Of a stretch of 64,000 bases of DNA, positions 17,197-27,100 are shown piece after piece. Numbering within the stretch: the stretch's first letter is position 1; each line of letters opens with the position of its first letter. The position numbers were made by a program, and so were the translations under genes. Below the pieces are notes generated by a model, which was not told the DNA's origin, searched no databases, and saw only the letters and a list, made by a program, of their open reading frames with translations. The stretch comes from JBNJGB01 sp051747385 (GTDB lineage Bacteria > Myxococcota_A > UBA9042 > PHBI01 > JACKFB01): NCBI GenBank assembly GCA_051747385.1, contig JBNJGB010000008.1, positions 137,493 to 201,492 on the forward strand. The letters run 5' to 3'.

Positions 17197-17958
17197 ATGT
17201 CCGCCCACCCGACCCACGAAGGCGTGATCGCAGAGGATCTCGGTCGCACGTTCGGCTCCGTCGTCGCCCTGGACGGGCTGTCGATCGAGGCGCGCCCGGG
17301 CGAGGTCGTGGGCCTCCTCGGTCCGAACGGCGCCGGCAAGACCACGGCCATGCGCATCCTGGCCACGCTCCTGACGCCCACCACCGGGCGGGCGTGGGTC
17401 GGAGGCTACGAGGTGGGGGTGGAGCCCGTCGAGGTTCGCCGGCGGCTCGGCTATCTCACGGGGGACACGGGGCTGTACGGTCGCCTGACGCCCCGTGAGG
17501 TGCTCCGCTACTTCGGGCGCCTGCACGGCCTCGGCGGCGACGCCCTGGAGGCCCGGATCGACGACCTCGCCCGGCTCGTGGGCGCCCGGTCCTTCGCCGA
17601 GCGGCGCTGCGAGAGCCTGTCCACCGGGCAGAAGCAGCGGGTCTCCATCGCCCGCGCCGTGGTCCACGATCCGGCGGTCCTCGTCCTGGACGAGCCCACC
17701 AGCGGCCTGGACATCCTGGCCGCGCGGGACATCCTGGGCCTCTTCCGCGACGAGGCGGACCGGGGGAAGGCCGTCATCCTCTCCACGCACATCCTGGCCG
17801 AGGTGGAGCTCATCTGCGACCGGGCCTCCATCATCCACCACGGCACGGTGCGCGCCTCCGGCACGCTGGACGACCTGCTGGAGCGAGCCGGCGCGGCCTC
17901 CTTGTCCCAGGGGTTCTTCACCCTGCTGGGCGAGGCGCCCGCGGGAGGGCTGCCATGA
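17197..17958 (+). CDS. natA: NatA-type ABC transporter ATPase
   Basis: 253 residues, an ABC ATPase of the ABC-2 exporter class. Walker A GPNGAGKTT (about 45), signature LSTGQKQR (about 145), Walker B VLVLDEPTSGLD and the switch STHILAEV are all intact. The permease starts inside its last codons (ATGA overlap at 17955), so the two are made together. NatAB exporters move Na+ or act as drug/antimicrobial exporters; here the fused protease in the permease suggests maturation or resistance to a peptide. The substrate is unknown. Confidence 0.85.
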   Translation: MSAHPTHEGVIAEDLGRTFGSVVALDGLSIEARPGEVVGLLGPNGAGKTTAMRILATLLTPTTGRAWVGGYEVGVEPVEVRRRLGYLTGDTGLYGRLTPREVLRYFGRLHGLGGDALEARIDDLARLVGARSFAERRCESLSTGQKQRVSIARAVVHDPAVLVLDEPTSGLDILAARDILGLFRDEADRGKAVILSTHILAEVELICDRASIIHHGTVRASGTLDDLLERAGAASLSQGFFTLLGEAPAGGLP

Positions 17959-19946
17959 GCCCCCTGTCCGCCGCGGCGGTGATCACCCGAAAGGAGCTCC
18001 GCGAGGCCCTGCGGGACCGCAAGACCCTCGTGGTCATGGTGGTCCTGCCCCTGGTGCTCTATCCGCTGCTGTTCATCGGCTTCAGCCAGGCCACGATGGT
18101 CCAGCGCGACAGGCTCGTGCGGCAGGCGGTCGTCGTGGGCGTGGAGGACGGCCCTGCCCCCGCGGGGCTTCGCGGGGAGCTGGAGGCCATCGAGGGCGCC
18201 TCGATCGAGGCGGTAGCAGACGCGGCCGAGGCGGTGATCGGGGGACGCGTCGACGTGGCCGTGCGGGTGCCGGAGACGGCGCGCCTCCTGGTCGCGACCG
18301 AGGGGCAGACGCCCCTGACGGTGGTCTTCGACGGCTCGGCCGACCTCTCGCGGGAGGCGGAGCAGCGCGTGCGCGGCGCCGTGGCCGGGTGGGTCGAGTC
18401 CGTGCGCCGCGATCGGCTGGACGGGGCCGGCCTCCTGCCCGAGTTCGTCGACCCGGTCGCCCTGGAGTCCGACAACGTCGCCCCGCCCGCGCGCCAGGGG
18501 GGATGGATCCTGGGTCAGATCCTCCCGATGCTGGTGAGCTTCCTCATGATCGGCGCCGCGTTCTACCCGGCCGTCGACCTCACGGCGGGGGAGAAGGAGC
18601 GGGGGACCCTGCAGACGCTCCTGACGGCGCCCATTCCGCCGCTGGCCATCGTGGCGGGGAAGTTCGGCGCGGTGGTGGGCCTGTCGGTCCTGAGCGGGAT
18701 CGTGAACCTGGGATCGGTGGCCCTGGTGGCCGTAAGCCTGCCCCTCCCGGAGCAGCTCGGAGCGGACGTCTCGTTCGCGGTCTCGCCGGGGAGCCTCGTG
18801 CTCATCTTCCTGTGCCTCGTGCTCCTGGGGATGATGTTCGGGGCCGTGATGATGGCCGTCGCGGTGACCGCCCGGACCTTCAAGGACGCGCAGAACTACC
18901 TGACGCCCCTGTACCTGGTCTGCGTCTTCCCCCTCATGATCTCGAGCCTCCCCGGGGTCGCCCTCGGCGCGGGGACGGCGGCGCTGCCGGTCGTGAACCT
19001 GGCCCTTGCCATGAAGGCCCTGCTCCTGGGCGAGGTGGAACCGGGGCTGCTGCTCGTCGTCCTGCTGTCCACGGCCGCGTGGACCGCCTTGGGCCTGGTC
19101 CTGGCGGCACGCGTGTTCACGATGGAGTCCGTGCTGCTCGGGCAGGAGGGGCCCGGGGCGCTGTTCAGGCGTCGCACCCGCGCGGACCGGCGGTCGCCCG
19201 TGCCCACGGTCGGGGAAGCGATCACGCTCCTGGCGCTGGTCCTCCTCCTGCTGTTCTACGGCTCCCTGGCCCTGGCGGACGCTCCGCTCCTCGCGATCAT
19301 CCACACGACGCAGTGGCTCTTCCTGCTGGCCCCCGCGGCGGGGCTGGCCCTGGCGCTGCGCCTAGACATCCGGGCGACCTTCGCCCTCCGGCGTCCGCCG
19401 GCCTGGTCGGTGGCGGCCGCGGTGCTCCTGGGGGGCGGTCTCTGGTACGGGGCGCTCCGGGTCATGGAGACGCTGGCCGACCACTGGCTCCCCGTGCCGA
19501 CGCCGCAGATGGAGGCCATGGGAGAGGCCTTCGCCCGTCTCGGAGGGGCGCCCGACACGGCCGCGATCCTGTTCCTGGGAGCGGCGGTCGCGCCGGCCGT
19601 CTGCGAGGAGGCCCTCTTCCGCGGCGTCTTGCTCCAGTCGCTGCTGCGGAGGGCGTCGCCGGCCGTCGCGGTCCTCGCGTCGTCGGCCGTGTTCGCGCTA
19701 TACCATCTGAATATCCACCAGCTCCCCACGACGTTCGGGGTCGGGCTCGTGCTCGGCGGACTCGTCGTGCTGTCCGGGAGCGTGTGGCCGGCGGTGATCC
19801 TGCACATGATGCACAACGGCATGGCGCTGGCGTCCCAGCTCTACGGCAACCCGGAGGTCCTCCGGCACCCGGCGATGTTCGCCCTGTTGGCTGCGCCGGC
19901 CGCGGGCGTGGCGCTGATGGTCCGGGCGGCGAGGCGGCGGCCATGA
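17955..19946 (+). CDS. ABC-2 permease fused to CPBP (CAAX/Abi) intramembrane protease
   Basis: 663 residues. The first ~400 form an ABC-2/NatB permease: an N-terminal membrane anchor, a long extracytoplasmic region, then a membrane bundle with the motif YPAVDLTAGEKERGTLQTLL. After a linker the C-terminal ~250 residues form a CPBP glutamic-type protease: EEALFRG with the paired Glu, FALYHLNIHQ, and HMMHNGMA supplying His ligands. Such fusions are known as ABC permease/CPBP proteins. Starts in ATGA overlap with the ATPase and ends in ATGA overlap with a kinase gene, so three signalling/export functions are translated as one unit. The inner-membrane location is clear from the hydrophobic segments. 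Confidence 0.88.
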   Translation: MSPLSAAAVITRKELREALRDRKTLVVMVVLPLVLYPLLFIGFSQATMVQRDRLVRQAVVVGVEDGPAPAGLRGELEAIEGASIEAVADAAEAVIGGRVDVAVRVPETARLLVATEGQTPLTVVFDGSADLSREAEQRVRGAVAGWVESVRRDRLDGAGLLPEFVDPVALESDNVAPPARQGGWILGQILPMLVSFLMIGAAFYPAVDLTAGEKERGTLQTLLTAPIPPLAIVAGKFGAVVGLSVLSGIVNLGSVALVAVSLPLPEQLGADVSFAVSPGSLVLIFLCLVLLGMMFGAVMMAVAVTARTFKDAQNYLTPLYLVCVFPLMISSLPGVALGAGTAALPVVNLALAMKALLLGEVEPGLLLVVLLSTAAWTALGLVLAARVFTMESVLLGQEGPGALFRRRTRADRRSPVPTVGEAITLLALVLLLLFYGSLALADAPLLAIIHTTQWLFLLAPAAGLALALRLDIRATFALRRPPAWSVAAAVLLGGGLWYGALRVMETLADHWLPVPTPQMEAMGEAFARLGGAPDTAAILFLGAAVAPAVCEEALFRGVLLQSLLRRASPAVAVLASSAVFALYHLNIHQLPTTFGVGLVLGGLVVLSGSVWPAVILHMMHNGMALASQLYGNPEVLRHPAMFALLAAPAAGVALMVRAARRRP

Positions 19947-21547
19947 ACATGCGCTTCTGTCCCATCTGCCGCCGAAGCTACGGCGCGCTCCACGACTGCC
20001 CGGCCGATCGCGTGCCGCTACAGGCGCTGGCGTCGGACTATCCCGCTCCCGGGACCGTGATCGACGGCCTCTTCCAGCTCCTCGCGCCTGTCGCCGAGGG
20101 GGGCATGAGCCGCATCTACCGGGCCCAGAGCATCCGCCAGTCGCTCCCGGTGGCCGTGAAGGTGCTCGATCCCCGCCTGGCCGCCGAGCCGTACACCGTG
20201 GAGCGCTTCTACCGGGAGGCGCGCGTCTCGCTCCTGCTCGACCATCCCAACGTGGTGCAGGTGCACACCTTCGGCCTGACGGCGGAGGGGAACCACGTCA
20301 TCGTGATGGAGTTTCTGGGGGGCGAGAGCCTGGGACAGGTCATGCAGCGTCTGCACCACCTCCCGTGGGAGCGCGCCCTGCACGTGGCGATCGAGCTCTG
20401 CGACGCCCTGGGCCATGCCCACTCCCGGCGCGTCGTGCACCGCGACCTCAAGCCGGACAACATCCAGCTCATGGGCGATCCCGGCCGGAACGAGCGGGTG
20501 AGGCTGCTGGACTTCGGCGTCTCCTACATCGCGGCGGACCGGGAGTTCAGCGCGCCGGCGCCGGGCTCTACGGGCGTGAGCGGTACGCCGGCGTACATGA
20601 GCCCCGAGCAGATCCGGGGCGATCCCCTGGACGGCCGGAGCGACCTGTACTCCCTCGGCCTGGTGCTGTTCGAGATGCTCTCCGGGACACGGGCCTTCGA
20701 GGGGGAGGACCCGATCACGGTCTGCCGTCACCAGCTCTACACGCGCCCACCCGGCCTGGCGTCCCGCCTGCCCGAGGGCGTGCGTGTCCCCCGCGAGGTG
20801 AGCGCCATCATCCGTCAGCTGCTGGCAAAGGCCCGCGAGAGCCGGTTCGCAGGCGTCGGGGCGGCCCTGGAGGCCATGATGTCGGTGCTCCCCCGGGAGG
20901 AGTGGCCGGCCCGCTTCGAGCGCCCCCGCCCGAGCCGGCGGTCCACGCGCCCGCTGCAGCGGCCGAGCCTCCATGGCCTCCCGACCGCGGAGATCCTCGC
21001 CAGCCACGACCGGGCCCGCGTGGCGCTGCTCCACGTGGAGCTGGACGAGGTCCCGCCGGACGCCCTCATCCCGCCGAAGCCGCCGGCCGCGCTGACCGAC
21101 GTGCTGGAGCGGTGGCGCCACGTGGTGGAGCGGGGCGGAGGCATGGTGCAGCAGCCGGCGGCGCGGTCGGCGCGGGCGTTCTACGGGCTGTTCCGCCCCG
21201 GCCGGAACCCGGCCGAGGAGGCCGCGACGGCCGCCGGGCACGCGCTGCTGCTCCACGACATGGTGAAGGCCCTGGCCGAGGACCTCGGCGACCCCATCGC
21301 CTTCCGGGCCGGGCTCGTCCTGCGCACCCACGACGCCTCGGACGGGGTCCTCTCCCCGCTGCTCGAGGACCGGGATGCGGACGTCGCCTTTCACTTGGCC
21401 CGGGCCCACGACGAGGGCGCCGTGGCCGTCGACGCCGGGGCGGCGCGCGTCCTGCGGGAGCGGGCCGACCTGGAGGCGCTCGAGCCGGTGGCGGCCCCCG
21501 GGCTGGGCGAGGCGATGCCCGCCTGGCGCATCCGCTCCCTCCGGTAA
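19943..21547 (+). CDS. Ser/Thr protein kinase with zinc-ribbon head and degenerate cyclase-like tail
   Basis: 534 residues. The head CPICRRSY...CPADR resembles a zinc ribbon. The kinase domain (about 38-320) has AVKVL (Lys 73), HRDLKPDN (from 166), DFG (190-192) and SPEQIRGD, so it should be active. No membrane segment is evident. The tail (about 355-534: LLHVELDEVPPD, ERGGGMVQQ, ARAFYGLF, RAGLVLRTHD, AVAVDAG) follows the layout of class III nucleotide cyclase domains found next to kinases, but lacks the two metal-binding Asp, so it is probably a sensor or dimer module. ATGA overlap couples it to the permease-protease. It could phosphorylate the exporter or report its state; this is inference. 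Confidence 0.85.
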   Translation: MNMRFCPICRRSYGALHDCPADRVPLQALASDYPAPGTVIDGLFQLLAPVAEGGMSRIYRAQSIRQSLPVAVKVLDPRLAAEPYTVERFYREARVSLLLDHPNVVQVHTFGLTAEGNHVIVMEFLGGESLGQVMQRLHHLPWERALHVAIELCDALGHAHSRRVVHRDLKPDNIQLMGDPGRNERVRLLDFGVSYIAADREFSAPAPGSTGVSGTPAYMSPEQIRGDPLDGRSDLYSLGLVLFEMLSGTRAFEGEDPITVCRHQLYTRPPGLASRLPEGVRVPREVSAIIRQLLAKARESRFAGVGAALEAMMSVLPREEWPARFERPRPSRRSTRPLQRPSLHGLPTAEILASHDRARVALLHVELDEVPPDALIPPKPPAALTDVLERWRHVVERGGGMVQQPAARSARAFYGLFRPGRNPAEEAATAAGHALLLHDMVKALAEDLGDPIAFRAGLVLRTHDASDGVLSPLLEDRDADVAFHLARAHDEGAVAVDAGAARVLRERADLEALEPVAAPGLGEAMPAWRIRSLR

Positions 21548-21570
21548 CCGTCCCCGGTCGGGGTTTCGGT
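21547..21570 (+). terminator. Hairpin at end of ABC-protease-kinase operon
   Basis: ACCG, CCCC, loop GGTC, GGGG, TTT, CGGT: a two-part stem directly after the kinase stop. GC-rich with only a short T run inside, so a weak intrinsic terminator at best. Confidence 0.35.
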
Positions 21571-21598
21571 CTACGAACCGGCAGGCGCCGCCTCCTCC

Positions 21599-21628
21599 TT
21601 GTCCGGCCTCCGGCCGCGCCCCTATCAT
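21599..21628 (+). promoter_or_regulatory. Promoter, TTGTCC-N18-TATCAT
   Basis: TTGTCC at 21599-21604 and TATCAT at 21623-21628 with an 18-bp spacer, 53 bases before the next start. It marks a new transcription unit for 21682-24087. Confidence 0.55.
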
Positions 21629-21681
21629 CCCGTCGCGGCCGCGTCCGGTCTCGCGACCGCGGTCGACGGAGGGGGGAGCGA

Positions 21682-22773
21682 ATGGAGATGGCGACACGCA
21701 GCGAACTGGACCAACGGCTCACGGGGACCCTGGACCGCCTGGGGATCGTGGGGGAGCGGTTCCGGACGGACCTGCTCCACGATCTCAAGGCGAAGGTGCT
21801 CCTCCGGGAGGCCCGCGACACAGTGGAGGTGCGCGGACCGTCGGGGAGCGGGCGGCACACCGTGGCGCGAGCCGCCCACGCGGCGTGTCGGGACCTCCTG
21901 GGGCGCTCCGGCGCGCGGGTGGACGTGGACTGCGCCCGCGCCGCGCAGGACGTCGGCCTCGGAGAGACCCTGACGCGCAGCCTGCGCGAGGCCGCCACGG
22001 GCACGCTGGTCCTTGACCGGACCGACGCCCTGTCCGCGCCGGATCGCGAGCTGGTCGGCCGCGCCCTTCGGGAGTCCCCCGCGGAGACCCTGGTGGTGGC
22101 CCTGGGCGAGGACGCCGCTCCCGGCGCGACGCGCATCGACGTGAAGCCGCTGCACGAGCGCGAGGACGACATCTGGCAGCTCGTGGAACACTTCTGGGAG
22201 GCGACGGCGGCCGAGTGCGACGTGGCCGGTTGCCGCGGCTTCAGCCGTCAGGCCAAGGCGGACATCGCGGCGGCCATCCGCGAGACGGGGCTGGGCAGCG
22301 TGCGCCGACTGCGGGAGGTCGTCCGGGACCTCGTCTTCGGGGCCCTCGCCGAGGGCGCGCCGCCGCTGAAGCTGACGAGTGAGCGGGTGCGGCCCTACCT
22401 GGAGACGCGCTTCGGCCAGACCGCGGGCGACCGGGAGGAGCGGGACGTCGCCCTCGTGGACAGCCGGTTCGCGGCGCTGCCGGACGACTCCCTCCTGGCC
22501 CGCCTGGCGCGGACCCACGGCGTGCCAGAGCGGGTGCTGTCCCGCCAGGCCGAGGTCATCCACGACGTCATCACCTCCATCGACGACGTCCCGCCGAGCT
22601 ATCGCAACATCATGGACCGGGCGGACGACATCATGCGCGCGTCCCTGTGGCTCCTGTCCGGGGCCACGACCCAGGCCGAGTTCCGGCGCTACTTCGGCTC
22701 CGAGCGGTTCATGCGGCCCACGAAGAGCGTGGCGTGGGCCTTCTACAACCGCGTCTTCAAGCGGGAGACCTGA
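21682..22773 (+). CDS. Degenerate AAA+ protein resembling a sigma-54 enhancer-binding ATPase
   Basis: 363 residues. The region GPSGSGRHTVARAAHAAC matches the NtrC-type Walker A (GESGTGKELVARAIH), but the invariant Lys is Arg. The Walker B counterpart reads GTLVLDRTDAL, with Arg where the catalytic Glu belongs, and no GAFTGA loop is present. It should therefore bind neither sigma-54 nor ATP productively. The C-terminal ~80 residues (YRNIMDRADDIMRASLWLL and FRRYFGSERFMRPTKS) are an unrecognised helical domain. ATG at 21682 follows a long G-rich ribosome-binding site (GGAGGGGGG). Its stop overlaps the winged-helix gene (TGATG), pointing to a joint function. Confidence 0.6.
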   Translation: MEMATRSELDQRLTGTLDRLGIVGERFRTDLLHDLKAKVLLREARDTVEVRGPSGSGRHTVARAAHAACRDLLGRSGARVDVDCARAAQDVGLGETLTRSLREAATGTLVLDRTDALSAPDRELVGRALRESPAETLVVALGEDAAPGATRIDVKPLHEREDDIWQLVEHFWEATAAECDVAGCRGFSRQAKADIAAAIRETGLGSVRRLREVVRDLVFGALAEGAPPLKLTSERVRPYLETRFGQTAGDREERDVALVDSRFAALPDDSLLARLARTHGVPERVLSRQAEVIHDVITSIDDVPPSYRNIMDRADDIMRASLWLLSGATTQAEFRRYFGSERFMRPTKSVAWAFYNRVFKRET

Positions 22774-23519
22774 TGGCGACGGCGGTGGAACAGGACGCCC
22801 CCGTCCGGCGCGTGGCCGACGAGCTCGCGTGGGAGCTGCTCCGGGACGAGTGGGAGCTCCTGCTGGCGGTGGGCTCCGGTCCGACGCCGGAGCGACGCGT
22901 GGCGGAGTCCCTCGGTGAGCCACGGGCCTCCGTGGCGGCTCGCCTGGAGACGCTCCGGGAGCACGGCCTCGTGGAGGGCGCGCAGGGCGGCTGGTCGCTG
23001 GTGCCGGCCGTCCACCAGCGGCAGGAGGGGATGTCCTCCTACCTGCGGGACCTGGTCCTGCGGCGGATCGATCTGGACGAGCCCGCCCCCGTGGGCGCGG
23101 ACGTCCGCTGCGGGCTCGGGGGCCAGGGCGGCGTGCGGAGCCTGCTGACCCGCGCCGACGACGACCTTTTCCCGGCGGTCGTGGCTGCAGCGAGCGGACC
23201 GGAGACGGAGCGCAGCGAGCGCTTCCTGGCCGTGTTCGCCGTCTCCGGCGCTTGCGCCGGGGCGGGCGGGGACGGGGGAGACGTGGTGAGCGGCTTCCTG
23301 CACGTGCTCCGCGCGGCCGCCCTGGAGCGGTCCCGCGAGGACACGGCGGGGACGGCGAAGCTCTGGGTGGCCGAGATGCGGGTCGACCCGGAGGTGGCGA
23401 TGGACATCGCCGAGCGGATGGAGAGCTTTCTCGGAGACGCGTCCTCGTCGAGGGGCGAGGGCGCAGCGACGTTCGCCGTGTGGCCCCTGCGGGCCCCGAC
23501 GGCGAGGTCGAAGGAGTAG
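22773..23519 (+). CDS. Winged-helix protein of unknown function
   Basis: 248 residues. Residues 25-75 read as a winged helix-turn-helix: LLLAVGSGPTPERRVAESLGE, then RASVAARLETLREHGLVE and the wing WSLVPAV. The remaining ~170 residues are helical and unrecognised. Overlaps the upstream AAA+-like gene by TGATG. The pair may form a regulator in which the AAA-like protein is a scaffold, but no target is visible. Confidence 0.5.
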   Translation: MATAVEQDAPVRRVADELAWELLRDEWELLLAVGSGPTPERRVAESLGEPRASVAARLETLREHGLVEGAQGGWSLVPAVHQRQEGMSSYLRDLVLRRIDLDEPAPVGADVRCGLGGQGGVRSLLTRADDDLFPAVVAAASGPETERSERFLAVFAVSGACAGAGGDGGDVVSGFLHVLRAAALERSREDTAGTAKLWVAEMRVDPEVAMDIAERMESFLGDASSSRGEGAATFAVWPLRAPTARSKE

Positions 23520-23523
23520 GTCC

Positions 23524-24087
23524 GTGCGTACGACTCACGTCATCGCGATCGCGGCCGCCCTGCCGGGCGTCCTCATGCTCGCGGCGTCGGACGCGAGCGC
23601 CGGGATCATCGTGACCGAGGGCAAGGTGGCCCACCACGACACCCGGCTGTTCGTGAACTCCAAGACGGCCTGCCGGACCATCGCGGGTGGCGACTCCCAA
23701 GGCCACGACATGGCCCCCGTCTCGTCCTCGGACGACGAGGGGACGGCCGGGACGCAGCAGAACGCCGAGCGCCACGAGGACGGCGCCAAGGGGGGCGGCG
23801 GCGAGCCCTCCGGCGACCTGAGCGATCTGGACGGCCCGCCCCCGGACGGCTGGACGTGCGAGAGCGTGGGTGGTGGCATCGAGGTCTGCGAGCGCACGGA
23901 CCCGGGTGCGGGCGCGGCGCCGGGCGCGGGAGCCGGCGGCGGCCTCGGCGAGGATGACGCGACAGCCATGGCCTCCGGCGAGGAGCTCGCGGGCTGCCAG
24001 GCCACCCGCGACGCCTCACCCTACACGTGGCTGGTGGCCCTCGTCGCCCTGGTGGTCCTGCGTCGCCGACGGTACGTGCTCGAGTAG
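23524..24087 (+). CDS. Secreted MYXO-CTERM sorting protein
   Basis: 187 residues. An N-terminal signal peptide (core AIAAALPGVLMLAAS, cleavage near DASA-G), a low-complexity Gly/Asp/Glu-rich body with several Cys, and a C-terminal GC...WLVALVALVVLRRRR: Cys, short spacer, hydrophobic helix, Arg cluster. This is the MYXO-CTERM tripartite sorting tail that directs proteins to the outer membrane surface in myxobacteria. The body has no recognised domain. GTG start, 4 bases after the winged-helix stop, so it is likely in the same operon. Confidence 0.75.
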   Translation: MRTTHVIAIAAALPGVLMLAASDASAGIIVTEGKVAHHDTRLFVNSKTACRTIAGGDSQGHDMAPVSSSDDEGTAGTQQNAERHEDGAKGGGGEPSGDLSDLDGPPPDGWTCESVGGGIEVCERTDPGAGAAPGAGAGGGLGEDDATAMASGEELAGCQATRDASPYTWLVALVALVVLRRRRYVLE

Positions 24088-24156
24088 AAGTCGCCTCGAT
24101 CCACCGCACCGGGAGCGCCCGGCCGTGGACGTGGTGTCGACCGGCAGGGGCGGCGC

Positions 24157-27100
24157 TCAGGGCGCGAAGAAGCTCCCTCGGTTCACGGTCCAGCTCGAGC
24201 GGCGGAAGATGCTGAAATCGCGGGTCGTGTACTCGTCGATGTCGAAGTCCACGTTGAGGACCCGGAGCACCTCGATGCGCCGCGAGCCCGAGCCCACGCC
24301 CGCGAGGTTCGCGAGGGCCTCCAGGTCCGGGAGCAGGGCCTCTCGGCGATCGCCGTCCACCACGAGCGTCCAGATGTCGGGGCCGAACTCCTCGAACAGC
24401 GTGAGCTGGGTGTACTGGCCGGCCGGCCCGCCGTCCCAGTTCCAGCCGAGGGTCAGGCCGCCCGTCTCGGAATCCGGCGTCGCGCCCTCGATGGCGGGAT
24501 AGTGGAGGAAGGGTCCGAGGATGAAGGCGGCGCCGCCGACCACCCGGACGGGGCCGCCGTCGCCGGGCGCGAAGACGCCCTCTGCGCGGGAGCGGTAGTC
24601 CGGGATCGGGGAGTCCTGCCAGGCGCCGTCCACGCGACGCAGCGACCGACCGTTGTCGCCCACGGCGAAGAGGGTGCCGTCGGGCGCCCGGTCGACGGCC
24701 GTGAGCGTGTCCTGCACGCCTTCGACCTCCACCGCCGCGAGGCCGTCCTCGGCCGTGCCCTGGATCACCGCGCCGTCGGCCCCGACCGCGACGATCTCGC
24801 CGCTGACCGGGTCCAGGTCCACGTCCAGCAGGGTGGCGTCCACGGGGCTCGGCACCGGGGACCACGCGCCATCCACGCCCCGGAGGAAGACGCGGCCGCC
24901 GGATCCCACGGCCACCACGCGGCCGTCCTCCACGGCGTCGAGGCCGTGCACGTCCTGGAGCGAGGGCGGCCCCGCGAGGGACCAGCCCGTGTCGTCCAGG
25001 CGGCGGACGCGGAGCGCTCCCGCCGTCCACACCGGCTGCCCGGGAGCCGTCGCGACCGCCCGGAGGTCGTCCTCCGACGCCTCCACGGGCTGCCAGGACA
25101 GGCCGTCCCAGTGCAGTACGGTCCCGGCGTCGCCGACCGCCCAGACGTCGTCGGCCGCGGCGCCGTCCAGGGCGCGCAGGGTCTCGGAGGTGCCGCTGGA
25201 CTGGGCGGTCCAGCTCACGCCGTCGTACAGGAGGATGCGGCCGCGCGCGCCCACGGCGAGCACCCGGTCCGAGGCGGAGCCCCACACGCCGTGCAGGTCC
25301 AGGTCGTTCTGGCTGGGCTCCAGGGCCCAGGCCCCGTCGCGCCACACCGGGCTGCGATCCTCGCCCACGTGGGTCACGTTCCGCACGAGGTTGTACGCGG
25401 TCGGCACACCCGTCGGTGTGTCGGCCGAGATGCTCGTGTAGAAGGAGTACGACGCGTCGTAGAGGTTGCCGCTCAGCCCCGAGAGCTGGCGGGGCAGGCG
25501 CCACGTGGCGTCGTCGGATCCCTCCAGGAGGGGCCGGGTGAACGGGATGACGCCGTCCGGGCCGAGGTCCAGCGAGACCGTGACGGAGGGCGCGCGCACG
25601 CCGTCCGACCACGTCGGCGGGTCCTGCAGGCGGAGACGGAACGTCCGGTCCAGCGGGTGGTCCAGGACCACGTCCAGGTCCTCCTGCGTCAGGCCGGGCT
25701 GGGACAGCACGTGCCGCCGCACGCCCAGGGCGGTGGGCGTGAACGTCCCGGAGGCGTCCCGGTAGCCGGCGAAGCAGACGATGGCCACCTCGCCGAAGCG
25801 CGAGGTCTCGATCTCGAACTCCTCGCCGGGGCCCACGACGCCCGTGGCGGGCACGGTCATGGCCTGGGAGAAGACGCTCGTGGCGCTCAGGGAGCAGCGC
25901 GCCTCGCGCTCCCCCGGCTCCGGAATGCAGCGGGTCCCGGCCGGCGAGGCCGCGCAGGCGTATCCCTGGGGGCAGTCCGTCGGAGCCTCGCACGTGGCCA
26001 GGCAGCGGTGGCCCTGCTCGAGGAGGTCCACGCAGGTGAAGCCATCACCGCAGCCGGCCTCGGGCGTGCACTCGACGCAGTGCTCCGCCCCGGGGACGGT
26101 GGCCTGGTCGCACGTGCCCGGCGGCGGGACGACGTACTTCCCGAGGCCGACGACCTCGCCGCGCAACACGGACGGCGGTGGGGGTTCGCTCGGCTCGCCG
26201 TCGCCCCCGCCGTCTGAGGGCGGCGGAGGGGTGTTCGGGCGCAGGAACACGGTCACGTTCCGGGCGTCGTACTCTACGACGGAGTAGGTGCTGAAGCCCT
26301 CGGCGCCGGCGGTGACCTCCACCACGCCGTCGAGCCACGGCTCGCTCAGGGTGACCTGGCCGTTGTCGTCCGTGTAGCCCTCGAGCTGCTCGCCGTCGGC
26401 CGTGCGAACCACCACGAAGGCGCCCGGGATCGGCCCGATGCCGTAGGTGCCGCGGACGGTGACGTTCACGGCGCCGTCGATGGGGCCGCCCCACGTGCCC
26501 CCGTACGCGCTCCGCGGATCGAAGGTCGTCAGCGCGCCCTCCAGGACGGCCTCCTCGCCGCCGCGGACGACCCGGGCATCCCACGTACCCACGGGCAGCC
26601 TCGGGCTGCGGACGTGAAGCTCGGCGGCCGAGACCCGCTCGATGACCCGGGCCGTCTCGCCGCCGATGACGACCTCGGTCCCGTCGTCGAAGCCGTCGCC
26701 GACCACGCGCAGCCACGTCCCGCCGGCCTGCGCCGCGGTCGCCGGGGCCACGAGGGAGAGGTCCAGATCACCGGTGGTGTAGGTGAAGGCGCCAGGGAGC
26801 ACGGCCTCTTCGCCGGCCCGCAGCACGCGCACGTCCGCCGCGCCCGGGCCTCCGGGCGGCGTCGTGGCCTCGAGGGTGCCGTCCGCCTGCAGGGTCACGT
26901 CGCCCGCGGGCAGCGCCCCGATCCGCACCGACGTCTGGTCGTCGAGGCCCTGGCCCTCGATCGTCACCCCCGTGCCCCCGCTGGGAGGACCGGACGCGGG
27001 GGAGACGTTCGTCACGGACAGCGCACTCGCGGCCTCCCACGTCCAGGCGTCCTCCAGGACGACCTCCTCGTAGGGCGACGTCACCCGCACGTCCGCCGCG

